Below, one piece after another: positions 1 to 12,014 of a stretch of DNA of 64,000 nucleotides. Both the position numbers and the translations under genes were made by a program. Below the pieces are notes generated by a model that worked only from the letters and a program-made list of their open reading frames with translations, made no database searches and had not been told where the DNA came from. The DNA is from Lepas anatifera. Its lineage: Eukaryota; Arthropoda; Thecostraca; Lepadidae. The first letter of the stretch is position 1. Each line of letters opens with the position of its first letter. The DNA is taken from positions 1,368,001-1,432,000 of the forward strand of contig JAOTON010001680.1 in NCBI GenBank assembly GCA_034440635.1, written 5' to 3'.

Positions 1-169
1 AGTCACCATTGAGCTTAAAAATGTCCACACGTTGGTTTGTACTGGCTGCACTGCAAGCATTATGTGTCTTGCATTCAGAATATCCGGAGCCATCGCTCTG
101 TTTCCATTCAGCCATTGAAGTTCTGGTGCTGATCTTGCGCTGGGATACTCTGTCTCATTTTTCTAACTG

Positions 170-170
<1 letters not shown>

Positions 171-206
<36 letters not shown>

Positions 207-227
207 TATATATATATATATATATAT
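171..227. repeat. (TA)n microsatellite
   Basis: Nearly uninterrupted TA dinucleotides with one short interruption near position 203. The Ile-Tyr runs in the overlapping open frames are repeat translation, not protein. Confidence 0.95.
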
Positions 228-2038
228 TCGTGGTTCCAGATGGCATTATGAACTTTTAGAGTACTCCGTAACCATAATTCGCAGTTGTTTATCTCGGAGG
301 AATGCTTCATATCGATTCAAATTTCTCCGATGCTGGCGTGAAAACCATTTCACAATTTGAGAAGGAAACGAGATTACTAATCGCTTACAAGAAGCTTCTT
401 TTATCACTAAAGGTACGAATAATAATTTTCGGTGATCATAGGCTCACCAGAGGGTGACAACCAATTCCCAGACTAGTTTCCATCACGAATGTTGACAATG
501 AGCTAATGCACAGTTATATATAGGTGCAAATTTACCCGCGTGTACTAAATGCGTGCAGGGCAATGTTTTACCCTGCGAATGTCGGCTAAGGTATATTTTC
601 CGCTACAATTCTATTTGGCCTCAGCGTGAAAAGCCCCACCTTTTGACGTTATGCTCAGATCACACACTCACTGAAGGGAGAACCCAAAGATGGGCGCCTT
701 TCTAACTTTGTAGCGCGTTAAAGACAGTGTCAGGGATTGGGCAAGGAGCCGGAATGTTCAGAAAGCTGAGACACTTTCCTCAAGTACATGAGACTGTCCC
801 ATGCAGCTGAAGCTCCAGGTCCAGCCCTGGCAGTGCGAAGGACATTGCACAGGACGGCACGAGCACACATTCTTGGACTTGTTTGTTTTCGCATTGGAAA
901 ACCCGGAGTGGGGGGGCAGCGGACCAAATGCACAACGAGCGCCACAAGATGCCCATAAGCGAGGCAGGGCGAACCTCACGGCAACTGTTTCCAGGCCATA
1001 TTCCAAAAGTCATCGGGATAAAGCTGCAATAACCCCAATGTAAAATAGTGACGGTTAACGCGCACCCCGCCGGGTCGGGGGGATGTTGCGGTGCCCCCTC
1101 CTGGTTTTCCCACAATAAAGCAGAAACGAAGAAACGCAGAAGAATACAACTTGCAGTACCTTATATCTGGTGATGTCACACATCTAACCAATTTCTTTAG
1201 GTCAAAGTCTTGTCAGATCAAGGAGCTATTCAAGGTCAAGCGACCCAACACCAAAACCAAAAATCACAACTTTGAAGCGCTGCCAAAGGAACATGTGCCC
1301 ACTGGTCAGTTCCAAGCTTTCATAGGTCATGTGAGGTCACATGAGCATACAGTGATTGTTTTTCCAACAACTTCGCACTGAATTAAGATAGAGCTTTCAT
1401 TTTGTCTTCGTTTCGCTTATCTTGTCATGGGGAGTCAATTCACGAGCAACATGAATATACAAAGTCACCGTGTGACGGTCCCCATGTGGCAGTCACCATG
1501 TGACCCTGCCTGAACCAGGTTGAGGTTAGGTCATTTGCCCGCTTGACCTAGCATGGTCATATTATACATTACCGGACTCGTCATGAGAGGACTGCAATGA
1601 TGCCTAATTATTTGCTATAGCTCCGCTCAGAAAAAAATATATAAGGAAAATATTTAATGCCCTGTTGTAAGTCTATGGAACCATCCTTGACCTCTGTTGA
1701 CCTAAATATTAATTTTGCATTTTTTCGTCTCATGAAGAGTACACCGTCCTTAATTTTGTTTTAGCTTTTCCAGGAAATGAGATACGAAGGGAGGGATGCG
1801 ATTAACCTTTAAGTCACAACCTGTTCTGAGGTCCTGGTATTCTCGTTAAAGCACTGTCTGAATGAACTACACCTAGTTACACCGGCGCAGGAACCGTGGG
1901 GTGGTGGCTGTGGCCCCCTCCCCTCCCACTTCTAGCCGATGCCAGAACCATTTCCGTACCAAATTAAAAGGTAGGAAATAATTCGGAAGACAATTAGAAC
2001 ATCCCTCAATATTGGGAGCTGATGAAAGCAAAGCAACC

Positions 2039-2232
2039 GTGAGGGGTCCTGCCGGCACCCTAACGGATTCCGAGACTTGGTCTGCCGGCACCACGGCGGT
2101 CGCCGGCACCCTAACGGATTCCGAGACTGTGAGGGTTCCTGCCGGCACCCTAACGGATTCCGAGACTGTGAGGGTTCCTGCCGGCACCCTAACGGATACC
2201 GGGACAGGGAGAGGTCCTGCCGGCACCCTAAT
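2039..2232. repeat. 39-bp minisatellite
   Basis: About five imperfect copies of a 39-bp unit that includes GCCGGCACCCTAACGGATTC. One copy is shortened. The period is a multiple of three, so several frames stay open on both strands across the array. Confidence 0.9.
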
Positions 2233-5200
2233 ATTACTAAATTTTCCCAAATCCAACAAAAATTAACGCAGGCTACTAAGGCAAGCCTCGAAAAAGCCCG
2301 TATCGAAAAACGGCAAGAGGATAGACTCTTTTCAGCGAGGGTGCCAGCAAATGGATTTGCCCCCTCACTCTTACGTCAGGGAAAACACAGAAGGGTCACA
2401 CACGTTCACTTAATGAACGAACAAGTGCATAGACAGGTATTCCAATGTTATATTCGCTTCTTTGTCATTCGTCGGGTACTTACCAGCAAGCTGCTTTGCC
2501 GAAAACGACCTCATAGCACAAGTGGCACCCTGCAACAAAAGGAACGGTCACGTCAGCTTGATATGGGCGGTTTGACATGATCTTCCCTGGCATTGACTAT
2601 AATCATCACCGAGTGAGGTATCTCCCCACTTGCGGATACACTTTAGCATATGAGCGACACGGCCCGGCCCGAGCACCAAACTAATGTAAAGCTTGTATCT
2701 CCTATTAAAGTAAGCATCATATATTAACGGGGTCCTCAACAACTGATCAGGCTATAAGCCCGATCAGATCCAATTCTGAACGACCATAAACAAGCTGGGT
2801 GGGGTGTTGGACATATTTGTGACACGTGCAAAAGCAAGCGCAGGCAAATCATCACAGTTGGGCTACATAGTACGTCATTATTTGGTTCTGGCTCACCTGA
2901 ATAGTCCCAAACTTGGTATTCAGGGAACGCCTGTGCAATGGGCTAGGTGGCGAATACAATTGCCGGTCAAACCAGCCGCGCGCAGGTGCACGGGAACGGG
3001 ATGAACCGATTTCGCACCCACGCTATAATTTAGAAGTCATCAATCCAATCAAACTATATATATATGCAGCATCCACTTTGACTCATCTAAGAACAAGATA
3101 GCATTAGTTACGCTTAAGATCCCACGGCACGTGACAAATATTTTCCTGAAAGTCATTATATAAAAACAGTTATGGCTGTTGCGACACCACGCCAAGCTGT
3201 TGATAGATGGGGTCACAGTTGAATGAAACATTCTACGGTCCAACGCAATCATACCTAATACATCATTACATAAAAAACTATACTTGATACAAACTATTCT
3301 ACATTTGCTCCACATGCAACGCACCAGACACATCCCAGGACACACCAAGTCCGCTGTGGCACGAGGTGGCGCTTAGGGGCACGGCCGCAAACAGGTACTG
3401 AAAGTACCTTCATGTCAGCGGGCAGATCGTCATACGTCAAAGGACCCCGGGCTATAAACCCATGTTGTTTCGCAAACGTGAACTCCAAGGTGTGACGTTT
3501 TGGTGCTGACAAGCACTTGGTTGTCATCCGCGTACTGGAGGCATCCTCAGCATGCAGGCTCAGGGCGTTGGCAAAGATACAGTAAAGCAAAGGGGCCGAG
3601 GCAAGAACTTTGAATACGCCCATATTGCTAGGAAGACGAGGATAAACTTAAGAAACACCCAGATAATCAGTTGGAAGGCCATGATAAAAGTGGTATATTC
3701 CCTTCAAACACCAGGCTCCCGTCCCTACATCCTGCAACTGGAAGCAAGCTTGTTGGAGGTAAAAAGAATTGTAAAAGCATGGCTTCAAATTGAATAAGAA
3801 ATACTGAACGATGAAACGCAAAGGCAATTACATGGATCATCATTGTACATGCTGCAGCATTCTTCATTCGCAGAGCAAAAAAACAAGTCAGGGCTCCCGC
3901 GCAATCCGGCTCAGGCGGCAGTCCGCTCCCTTCTGATTTTCCTGCGCTTCATGACGTATGATGCTTTTCAACTATGTCCAGGGGACTTCACAACAATAAT
4001 TCCCGCCTCTGCGTTCGGAGATATGGGTGCTGAGATCACGATGGCCGGAATGATATGTCCAGTATATGTTCATCACGTTGCAGTACTACAACTTACTGCA
4101 TACTTATGAAAGGATTCCACATCTGATGTTGATATGAGAGCTTGTCAGAGAAACCCAGGAATGTAAATTGGATTCCTGGACGGGAATTTACCCGGACAAG
4201 CCCGGCGATATACCCAAAAAGGGCGTGTGTGGTTACCACAGGGGAATAAACACACACAAGTCCCAGAATGCCTAAATTTACCTCAATATTTAAGCTGACA
4301 CACCACGAATCAATATACAGTCAGATCAGAATAAAAATAAGCGTGGTGCCTCAGGGAATCATATAAGATTGTTTATCAGCCATCGCCTGGGGTTTACCTC
4401 AAAACCTTTTGCAAATTATGCCAGACTGAGTTGAATTAGACACAAATGCGAGGACACAGTGGTCGGTGAATAATTTGAAAACTTTTGGCCGGAAATTTAT
4501 ATGAGATCAGGACAGGTTGACGAATTTCGACATTGTTTCTGAGGTCCTGTAAGCGGATTATGCTCTCCTAAAATGAGGTAGACTAGTTACCATGGTTAAC
4601 TCTGCTTATAGAAGAGCTAGATCAAGTTTCTCAACATGACTTGAAAGTTTTTGGAAATACAAATCAGCATTCCGTAATAATTTTGTAAGTCCGGTCACAA
4701 AAGGTTACGCTTTTCCAATATTTTTTAGCCATATGTTGTTTAAAGAAAAAGGATACAGCATTAACTGTGATACCGTAGTTACCGGCACAATCCAAGGATT
4801 GCCATGATGAGCAACGTAACTTTGAAACGACTTTAATCGACTTTGACCTGAGTTTATCATGTCGCATATCTTTATCATTCTTGGGTCAGGATTAAGACAT
4901 TGATGCCAATGGGTTTATTATAAGTATTCTTGGGTTTGTTCTTACAGTTCCCGAGCTATGAGGGATTTCCTAAATCCGTCTAAATATAACCCACTTCAGC
5001 CCCCTGTGAGGTCCACAGCTCCACAGGACAGTTCAGACTCGGTGCAGGAGAAGAAGCCGGTGCGTGGGGCATTTTCAGCGCCACCCAGACTGCCTCCGTT
5101 TCACCATTTATCTGCGAGATCGTAGGGGACAGGGTCTGAACAGGCTCCTCAGGCGGTCGCGGGTGCCGCAGAACCCCCGCGGTGACAGGTCATGGTGCTG

Positions 5201-5377
5201 TGAGGGAAACCTTGTCTATCGTCAACAGCGAACCCCGTGGTGGGGGCGGGGGCAAGCCAACATTCTCGTACGTAAGTAATACGTCGTAAGCACGTAAAAT
5301 TGTGATAAGTGTGAAGACTCCGCGGGCGGTTATCACAGAGTGGGAGGACACAAATCGTCATTAATTTCTCACCTCAA

Positions 5378-6392
5378 CCCTCACCCCACCGGGGCCATCG
5401 ATGCCCCCTAAGGTTTTTTTCGGGATAGAAGAAAACCAACGAGGCGCAGCACCGTGGTTGTGGGCTCTATCTCTCACCCCATCATTTTCCCATCATCCCT
5501 GAATTTTTTATCCAGGGTCACGCAAGGTCACGTCACCAGGCGAGGTCAACCAAGGTCACCTCACTTCAACTTCTGACCTCTGTAAGAGCTACATTTCTTT
5601 GTCGATCAATTTGAAACTTTCTACACTTCATGATCTCTCCAGGGTCTACACGATGTATATCTGGGATTTTTCGATTTCATGACCTGAGGTCAGGTCACAA
5701 GGTGACTTCTCCCATTGAAAAGCATGGGAAAAGTTGTCTTGTGATCTAAAAGTCACAAAAATGATTTTAAATGTTCAGATTGCTCAGAAAAGCGTTCTTG
5801 GACACCCTTTAACGGATCCAAGGGGCCATATTTGGTCTTTGACCTCTCCAAGGTCATCCAAGGTCACGAGGGGTCAAAAACAGTATTTTGCCAATATATT
5901 TTGACTTAATTAAGCCAGAGCGCTGAATCAAACACTATCATGTATGTCTAGTCACTGGCTTTCATTTGATTTGCGGCAAGGTCACTTTCTGACCTTTCGT
6001 GACCTCAGGTCATATTAGGTCCCGAGGTGACCTCTGGAGATCAAATCACTGGCGGTAGGTCATGACGTTCCATATAGCGGAAAAAGGTTTGGCATTTTTA
6101 TATCAAATGTACTTATCAGATCTCATTAGCTTTAATTTCATAAGAGTTATGCTCAGTTTTCTTGAGCATTGCATATTTGGGTGAAAATAGCCTATCGTGA
6201 CCTAACTTGACCTCTGGAGGTCAAACCATTGACCTGAGCGCTTAAACATGCGAAGTAATTTGTTACCGAATTCACGCGAGCTTCCTAATGCACTTTGCAG
6301 ATTTGCGCTACCCCATATTTTCGGAGTTAGATGGGGGTCATCGATGCCCCCGGTGGGGCGAAGGTGGCGCCGAACCCCCAGTGGAGCGCGAG
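5378..6392. mobile_element. Non-autonomous TTAA-type DNA transposon, copy B1
   Basis: This ~1.0-kb element is homologous, in reverse orientation, to 44125-45146. Its inverted ends carry CACCCCACCGGGGCCATCGA on the left and the matching GCATCGATG/CCCCGGTGGGG segment on the right. It is followed by TTAA at 6393-6396 and preceded by TCAA at 5374-5377, probably a decayed TTAA. TTAA targets and termini related to CCC are typical of piggyBac-like elements. No transposase frame is present, so it is a MITE-like derivative. The interior is packed with AGGTCA/TGACCT words, about twenty by hand count. Confidence 0.75.
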
Positions 6393-7047
6393 TTAAGCGA
6401 ATATTTTTTTTAGAAAATTAGAGGACACTGTCTGGTCAATTCGTATTTTGTACATTGTCAGATCCGATGATTAATGATGGAGAGTTCGCAATATTTAGAG
6501 TGTAAATCCATTCAAACCTGCGTCCCCATTCTTACAGTTATCATACCAATTATTCGTCACCTCTCTGATACGAAAATACCGATACAAACGTTCATAAGTC
6601 GAGCTAACTCCCCAGACCCCAGTGATGATTAATCCATAAATAGCACAAACATATCCTACACCAGAAAACAGGAGCGGACCCAAGGTAGTCGCGATGGGGT
6701 GATCGCCCACACCTTGGGTCGACATTAAGCAGTGGAAAACACGCCTCCCGGCGCAGCTGCCAGGTCACCGCAAGGGTGCTATGAGTGAAATGCCCTGTCT
6801 GAATATGTATATACTGACTATATAGTTCATACAAGCATGTAGGTGTGGTGGAAACCTGTAAAACGACCCCGGGTTTGGCATGGGACACCAATCTTTTTTT
6901 AAAGCTGATTTCCATCACATTTAATTTTTTCCGCTGCCTTCACCCGGGTCGCGGGCCCCCTCTCCAAACGACGGGCATTCATACTCACCACACGACTACA
7001 AATATTTCTGGGCGCTATATGTAACCGCGATAGCGAGTGGCACCCAC

Positions 7048-7915
7048 CTGTAGGTTCACGATCCTGGCCTGTTGAGTCCGTAACGCTGGGTTATCCAGCG
7101 TCGGCTCCGAGCACGACATACGTGCTGCCCTCTCCAGGTACAAATGTGAACTGCGCCTTCGCTGCTGCGCCCGCCCGGCTCCGTGCGGCGGCTTCTCTTC
7201 TGTAGCCGAGCCGTTCATGCCCGGTAGAGGTCGCTCGTCTCCCGGCGTGCTCAGTGGTGAGACGGCCGGCGAGCCAGCCTTCATGTGGTAGCGCTGTCTG
7301 CTCCTCTCACCCTCGCCCAGCTGCAGCAGCATGGGCCGGACCGGCCGGCTGCCCGGCAGAGGGCGCCGCAGGTACGCCGGCACACTCTCCTCACCCAGCT
7401 CCGGCAGCCGGTGCATCTGCTCGGCGCTCTGCCACTGACAGGCGGCGCCACTGAGGTGGGCCGGCTCGGCCGGCTCCTCCGAGCGGGCCCGCAGCGTCCT
7501 CAGGGCCGGTCGGCGCGACATGGAGGTGGTGGCCTCTCGCGTGGCGGGCGGGACGGCGTCGGAGGAGAGCTGCGCTGGGACGGGGCCGGCAATAGCGCGC
7601 TCGCTGAGGTCAGACCACGAGGAGGCTGCTGATGCTGCTGGACTGGTCTGTGTAGCGGTGGAGCGCGATCGTGCCCGGCCTGGAGAGTCTGTGGAGCCGG
7701 CAGCAGCGGCGCTCGAGTTGGTGATGTCGGTGGAATCCGCTCTGGTGGCGCTAGCGTCGGTAGACAGGGTGGTGGAGTCAGCGGAGGCGAGTGCAGAGGT
7801 GGAGTCGGCTGGAGGGCTGCTCATAATACTCGACTCCACGCGCCGCAAGAAGGCGTTGAGCTCGTCAGGCCGCTGCAAAAGGATCAGCGTGTCAGGTGGT
7901 GGCGACATCACTCTT
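7048..7915 (-). CDS. Coding exon of a large disordered protein (C-terminal part seen here)
   Basis: This exon of 868 nt is read right to left. The acceptor has a pyrimidine tract ending TATTCTCTCTAG, and the donor is CAG followed by GTGGGT. The frame is open throughout: one base completing a codon, then Arg-Val, then 287 codons from an internal ATG at 7908. The protein is rich in Ser, Thr, Ala, Pro and Arg, with no globular domain I recognise. Visible elements, numbered from that Met, are an N-terminal hydrophobic-acidic stretch (LILLQRPDELNAFLRRVES, residues 8-26), a Ser/Thr-rich tract at 30-100 with a TQT word at 86-88, and a basic RRRSS segment followed by SCSEP near 250-269. The exon ends in phase 0, so coding should continue downstream. 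It may belong to the same gene as 27860-30244, because composition and SEP motifs match. Alternatively the ATG at 7908 could start a separate or internal-promoter transcript. I do not know the family. Confidence 0.75.
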
Positions 7916-9269
7916 CTAGAGAGAATACGCAGATGAAGCCTTTCCACAGCGCACTTTCTGTATACCATACTAGAGGCAACAACGCACTTCACAGACACAA
8001 CCGTTCACTTACTACGTTTCAGTCTGAATAAGACACTAGATTTAGGATTTGTTTAATACTCTGCCGAAACCGAAGCCTGATCATAGCTAAGATTATAAAG
8101 CCAATGTCACATACTGGAACTCGTCTCGTCCCTTAAGCACTCCATTGAGGTTTCGATTCCAACAAGCCGAACCTGCAATGACTAGGACAAAAATAGAAAT
8201 CATATAGACTAATTTAAGATTAGGAAATCTAATGCTGCAATGTTTACACCTAACGCAATATGCAGGGAAGTAATCCTGAATCATGTATGCATGTATTGTC
8301 TTTCTACTTTTTACGCGGCAAAATTGAAAAAATTAAACTCTATACCCCGGACGTTTTCGAATATTCCCAGACTAATGCAGAAACTGCTATTTATAGATGA
8401 CCAAAACCCTAGAACAGGTGTACAGTCAGCAACAATGAGCCCATTCAGACTCTTTCCTCGTTCTACGAGCAACGACCCGCCACAATCACCCGGACCAAAC
8501 AAACAGATCTACCGACAAACAAAGCCCCTGCAGGACACCGTCAACCACTCCCACTTCATGGTGGGTGCACCAGGAGACGTCCAGAGCGCCAACAATGGAC
8601 AGAGGGGGTAGGTGGGGAGGGGGAGGGGCTGTGACTGCTGCGCTGCAAACCGGCTCGCCGTGTCGGCGTGGCTTCGAAATGCCACGTCATGACGCAGTTG
8701 GTTTCCGAGCGGAACGCGGTCCCGCTCCGTGGCGGCGCGCGGCGTCGGGACACGCCGCTGACAGCAGCGGCGTCCGTCATTATAAATGTCATCTGACGTC
8801 GCATGCAGTCTGACGATTAGTCTGGCATCACTGTGGTCAGCGTGCACGTCAGTTTGGACCGGCCGTCCGATTGAAGGTTTATGATGTCGGTTCTGGTGCC
8901 ATTTCTAGGTAAAATGGGGTTCCATGACTGGCATAAACACTTGGCTTTCTGACGAAAGGCTGATGTCATTTTCGCTGCAGTTTCCGAAACGTTTTTAGTT
9001 CCAGCGAGGCATGCTGCGATAAGGCCCGGTCAGACGCTGTTATACGCGGCAGAGGAAACGAACAAACGCCTCTCTTCCTCACAGTGTTCACGAATGTCTT
9101 GCTACCCTACAAACGAGACGTCTTTATACACCATCACAGTCCAGAGAGTTTAGAGTATGCGTGTCCCTCCATGGACTGGTCCATCGAATAGGCTAGCGTA
9201 GATCTGAGAGTGGCAGTATCTGCCTAGTCTAATCATTGATCTCATCGATCTGGCTTAGCCTATTTAGCT

Positions 9270-9605
9270 ATGACGTCGTGGAAATGCGACTTTGAGACTC
9301 GAAGCTCCATTCTTAAACTTCTTCTCCGGTCAGACGCCCAGAGCACACATGACATCTTGTTCGTCTCCGAACAACTCTCAATAGCTGAAGGTGTGTATTT
9401 AGGAGAGAAGCTGAGTGTTCTGAACCGTTCTGGTAACTTTTACGGTAATGTCCCTCCAAATTTAGTCGTCATTTTCCAGCAATACCGGAAAGTTTTAACA
9501 TGCCCTGATACAAGGCTCGGGCAAGTATCCACGCCCTCCCTCCCTAAGGCTTTTCACAGATATAAAACACGACTTGTACCTGAATGCTTAGAGGAGCAGC
9601 AGTAA
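9270..9605 (+). CDS. Unassigned open reading frame, 111 codons, doubtful
   Basis: An ATG-initiated frame of 111 codons in non-repetitive sequence. The translation has ordinary composition (starts MTSWKCDFETRS, ends PECLEEQQ), with no motif, signal peptide or membrane segment that I recognise. It lies on the strand opposite to the main gene, inside a predicted intron. There is no clear promoter, and no splice sites or poly(A) signal were found close by. A chance open frame is at least as likely as a gene. It is listed because it is the longest ATG frame here not caused by a tandem repeat. Confidence 0.15.
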   Translation: MTSWKCDFETRSSILKLLLRSDAQSTHDILFVSEQLSIAEGVYLGEKLSVLNRSGNFYGNVPPNLVVIFQQYRKVLTCPDTRLGQVSTPSLPKAFHRYKTRLVPECLEEQQ

Positions 9606-11973
9606 GAGCAAACCTAATCTATCGGTTTGATATCAACATGAAATACTTTCACCGAGGCAACAATTTCTAGCAACGGGATTTTTATACAGATAACCTGGGC
9701 TCAGGTCATAGTAATGACCTCTTCATTAGAAACGTATGGGAAATTGGTTTAAGGCCGAAAACATCGCAGAGAATAGTAATAGAGCGTTTATTTTGACGCC
9801 ATCGTGCTTGGCTCGCCACCGCAGTTTGTATGATATGCATTGTGACATATTTTGACTTTGGCTTTACCTTAATCTGACCTAAAGCCAGGTCAACTTTGAG
9901 ATTTGACTTGAAAAGATCGCATGATCATGATTCAAGCGGGAGTGACGAGAGGATTCCAATAGTGCTTCTACGTTGTAGACAGCCCCATTCTGTCAGACGT
10001 TATGACACAAAACGCAAGTTTCCCCTGCTTTCCTATAAAATATACTTTGACATCTAGTAAACACCTCAGAGTTGACCTGCCAAAAACTAGAGCACATTTT
10101 ACAAAAGGATTGAAGAGCCAATCAGCGCTTGCTGAATTCAGGTTGCGAGAGATAGCATGGGACCCATCACGTCCGTGGAAGACCAGTCCATGGTGAGAGA
10201 CTACCACCATAAGCGATCTGAGTTCTTGTTTTCCTGAGTGCCTGAGCATGTCGTGAAACACCGCGTACCTGCCAGTCCCATTCACGGAGTGGGTGTGAAA
10301 TCACGCCGCCGGCTCATGTCCTCGCCAAATGACATCACCGCTGTAACAGGATCGCCAGCGCCGCTACTGACCACGTCAGGGGAGGGGCGTTATCGGTAGA
10401 ATAACCTCAAAAATGAAATCACCTCGGATTTGTGTACACGGCGGCCTTAAGCTCACTCTGCCGATAAACCTTTGGGAGCTACAACAGATCTGGATGAAAC
10501 AGGAAGATGGCGGAGAACCTGTTGCATCCCCGGGGCGGCGTGCTTGCAAAAGATGATGTCAGGCGGGGGCTGACCTAATGGGTCTGGTCTCAAACGCTAA
10601 CGAAGCGCATGACACCATAACTGCAGTTTGATTTGTGTGTGATTAGCATCACAGTGTTGGCCGGCCACTCCGACGCAGTTCACCCCTGACTCTGTCCTTG
10701 AACCCTTATCTGATCTCACCAGCAGGCGAGCGGTTTTTGCATAAAGAGCGCGACTAGTTGTGACCTCGGTCAGGCGCGAAAAAGGTTAACGAGGGGCCGC
10801 GTCTGTAAGAACTGCAGCGTAAGAAGCTGTAGAGCTGAGACTTAGGCGGATGATGACAGAGCTTCGTCCGTCTCGCCCGGTGAAAGGGCAGCGACGCTGG
10901 TTGGGATCAAACATTCTCAGCCGCCTCCAGGACAAACCCACTTATTCGACAGTCCACAACATAGCTTGGAGCGGGTACTGGCTATGAACTCACATAGGCA
11001 GTAGTGCAACTAAGCACACCTTTCGGGGTCCTCGAGTACCTCACTAAGTTCGTAAAGCATCCCTAGCCTTTGAAAAGAAGCCCTAACACTTTTAGCGGTG
11101 CTCAAACCGGACCTAAGGCCAGCACTTCCAACAATTTTTTTAAATACGGCAGGGAGCGTTATGGGCTCACAGATCTTCCCTACGGCAACAATTAATTTGA
11201 AGAGATCAGAGGGTAAAATACTACTTTAGCAGTCTGGAGGCTCAATAAAATTGCACATCATATTTAAGTCGCGGGAGTAACCATGGAAATTAGACAGCTG
11301 CCACTTACGACAAAGGCTGAAAGCGCGCGTCCGTTGCCGAAAGATCGCAGCAAAACAAAAGCCTAGAGAGCAACAAGAATAATTGTATGTGATGTGAGCT
11401 ATTCATTCTTACCAACACCATCACTCTAGTCGTTTCATTTCCCACATAATGTCTTTCGAAAGAAAAAAACAAGTTCACACTGGACTTACTCCAGGTGTAA
11501 GGATTTATATATATTTGAGGGTGCCCGGGCACCCCCAATGAAACGTCAAAATATTGTTAAAATATCCGTTCAACATTAGTGTTGTTCTTTTCCAGGATCT
11601 TTCATTACTTCATATCGTTCAGCGCGCCCGTGGAAAGCCACTTTATGTTTTATCATCGTCTTCTGATATGATGTTTATTGACATGGTTCAATTTTGGACA
11701 CACCCCATCATTCTAAGAGTCCACGCTCCTGACTTTTCCTCCAAAATAGTTGAGTTTTTACTTTGAAGTAAAAAATAATCCACCCAACGCCGTCATGAAC
11801 TCAGCTTTTACCGGTCCCAACTGGAAGTCTACAAATTATGGGAAGGAGGCGGGAGAGTTTAAACGGTAACCATTTAATTCGGCTCTCCAAGAAACATAAA
11901 GGAACGAGAAATCGCCTTCGATGACCTGCGAGAAGTCATGAATTAACCATTTTCCCACTTTTTACTAATATAT

Positions 11974-11976
<3 letters not shown>

Positions 11977-12013
<37 letters not shown>
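11977..12013. repeat. Poly(T)/poly(A) tract
   Basis: About 35 consecutive T residues. This could be the A-tail of a minus-strand retroposon, but no body next to it was recognised. Confidence 0.9.

Positions 12014-12014
<1 letters not shown>

Larger units (their letters stand above)
1..7047. other. Intron or 3' flank of the minus-strand gene
   Basis: Downstream of the donor at 7047. I see no convincing coding exon here. The stretch holds a (TA)n tract at 171-227, a 39-bp minisatellite near 2.04-2.23 kb and a TTAA-type element at 5378-6392. Scattered TGACCT/AGGTCA words occur near 1.2-1.6 kb. The remainder (about 230-2030, 2240-5370 and 6400-7040) shows no structure I can name. The gene's next exon should begin in phase 0 and may lie here or beyond the window. 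Confidence 0.5.

Noticed and set aside
1055..1110. TTAACGCGCACCCCGCCGGG, resembling the end of element B
   Set aside because: Only one terminus was found, and sequence past the first ~20 bp does not follow element B. It could be a solo end or chance.
6603..6853. Possible terminal exon after the 7048 donor (acceptor GTCGTTTTACAG, phase 0)
   Set aside because: The frame fits, but the peptide is rich in Trp, Cys and Tyr, unlike the rest of the protein, and the intron would be only ~195 bp in a gene with multi-kilobase introns. Not strong enough to list.
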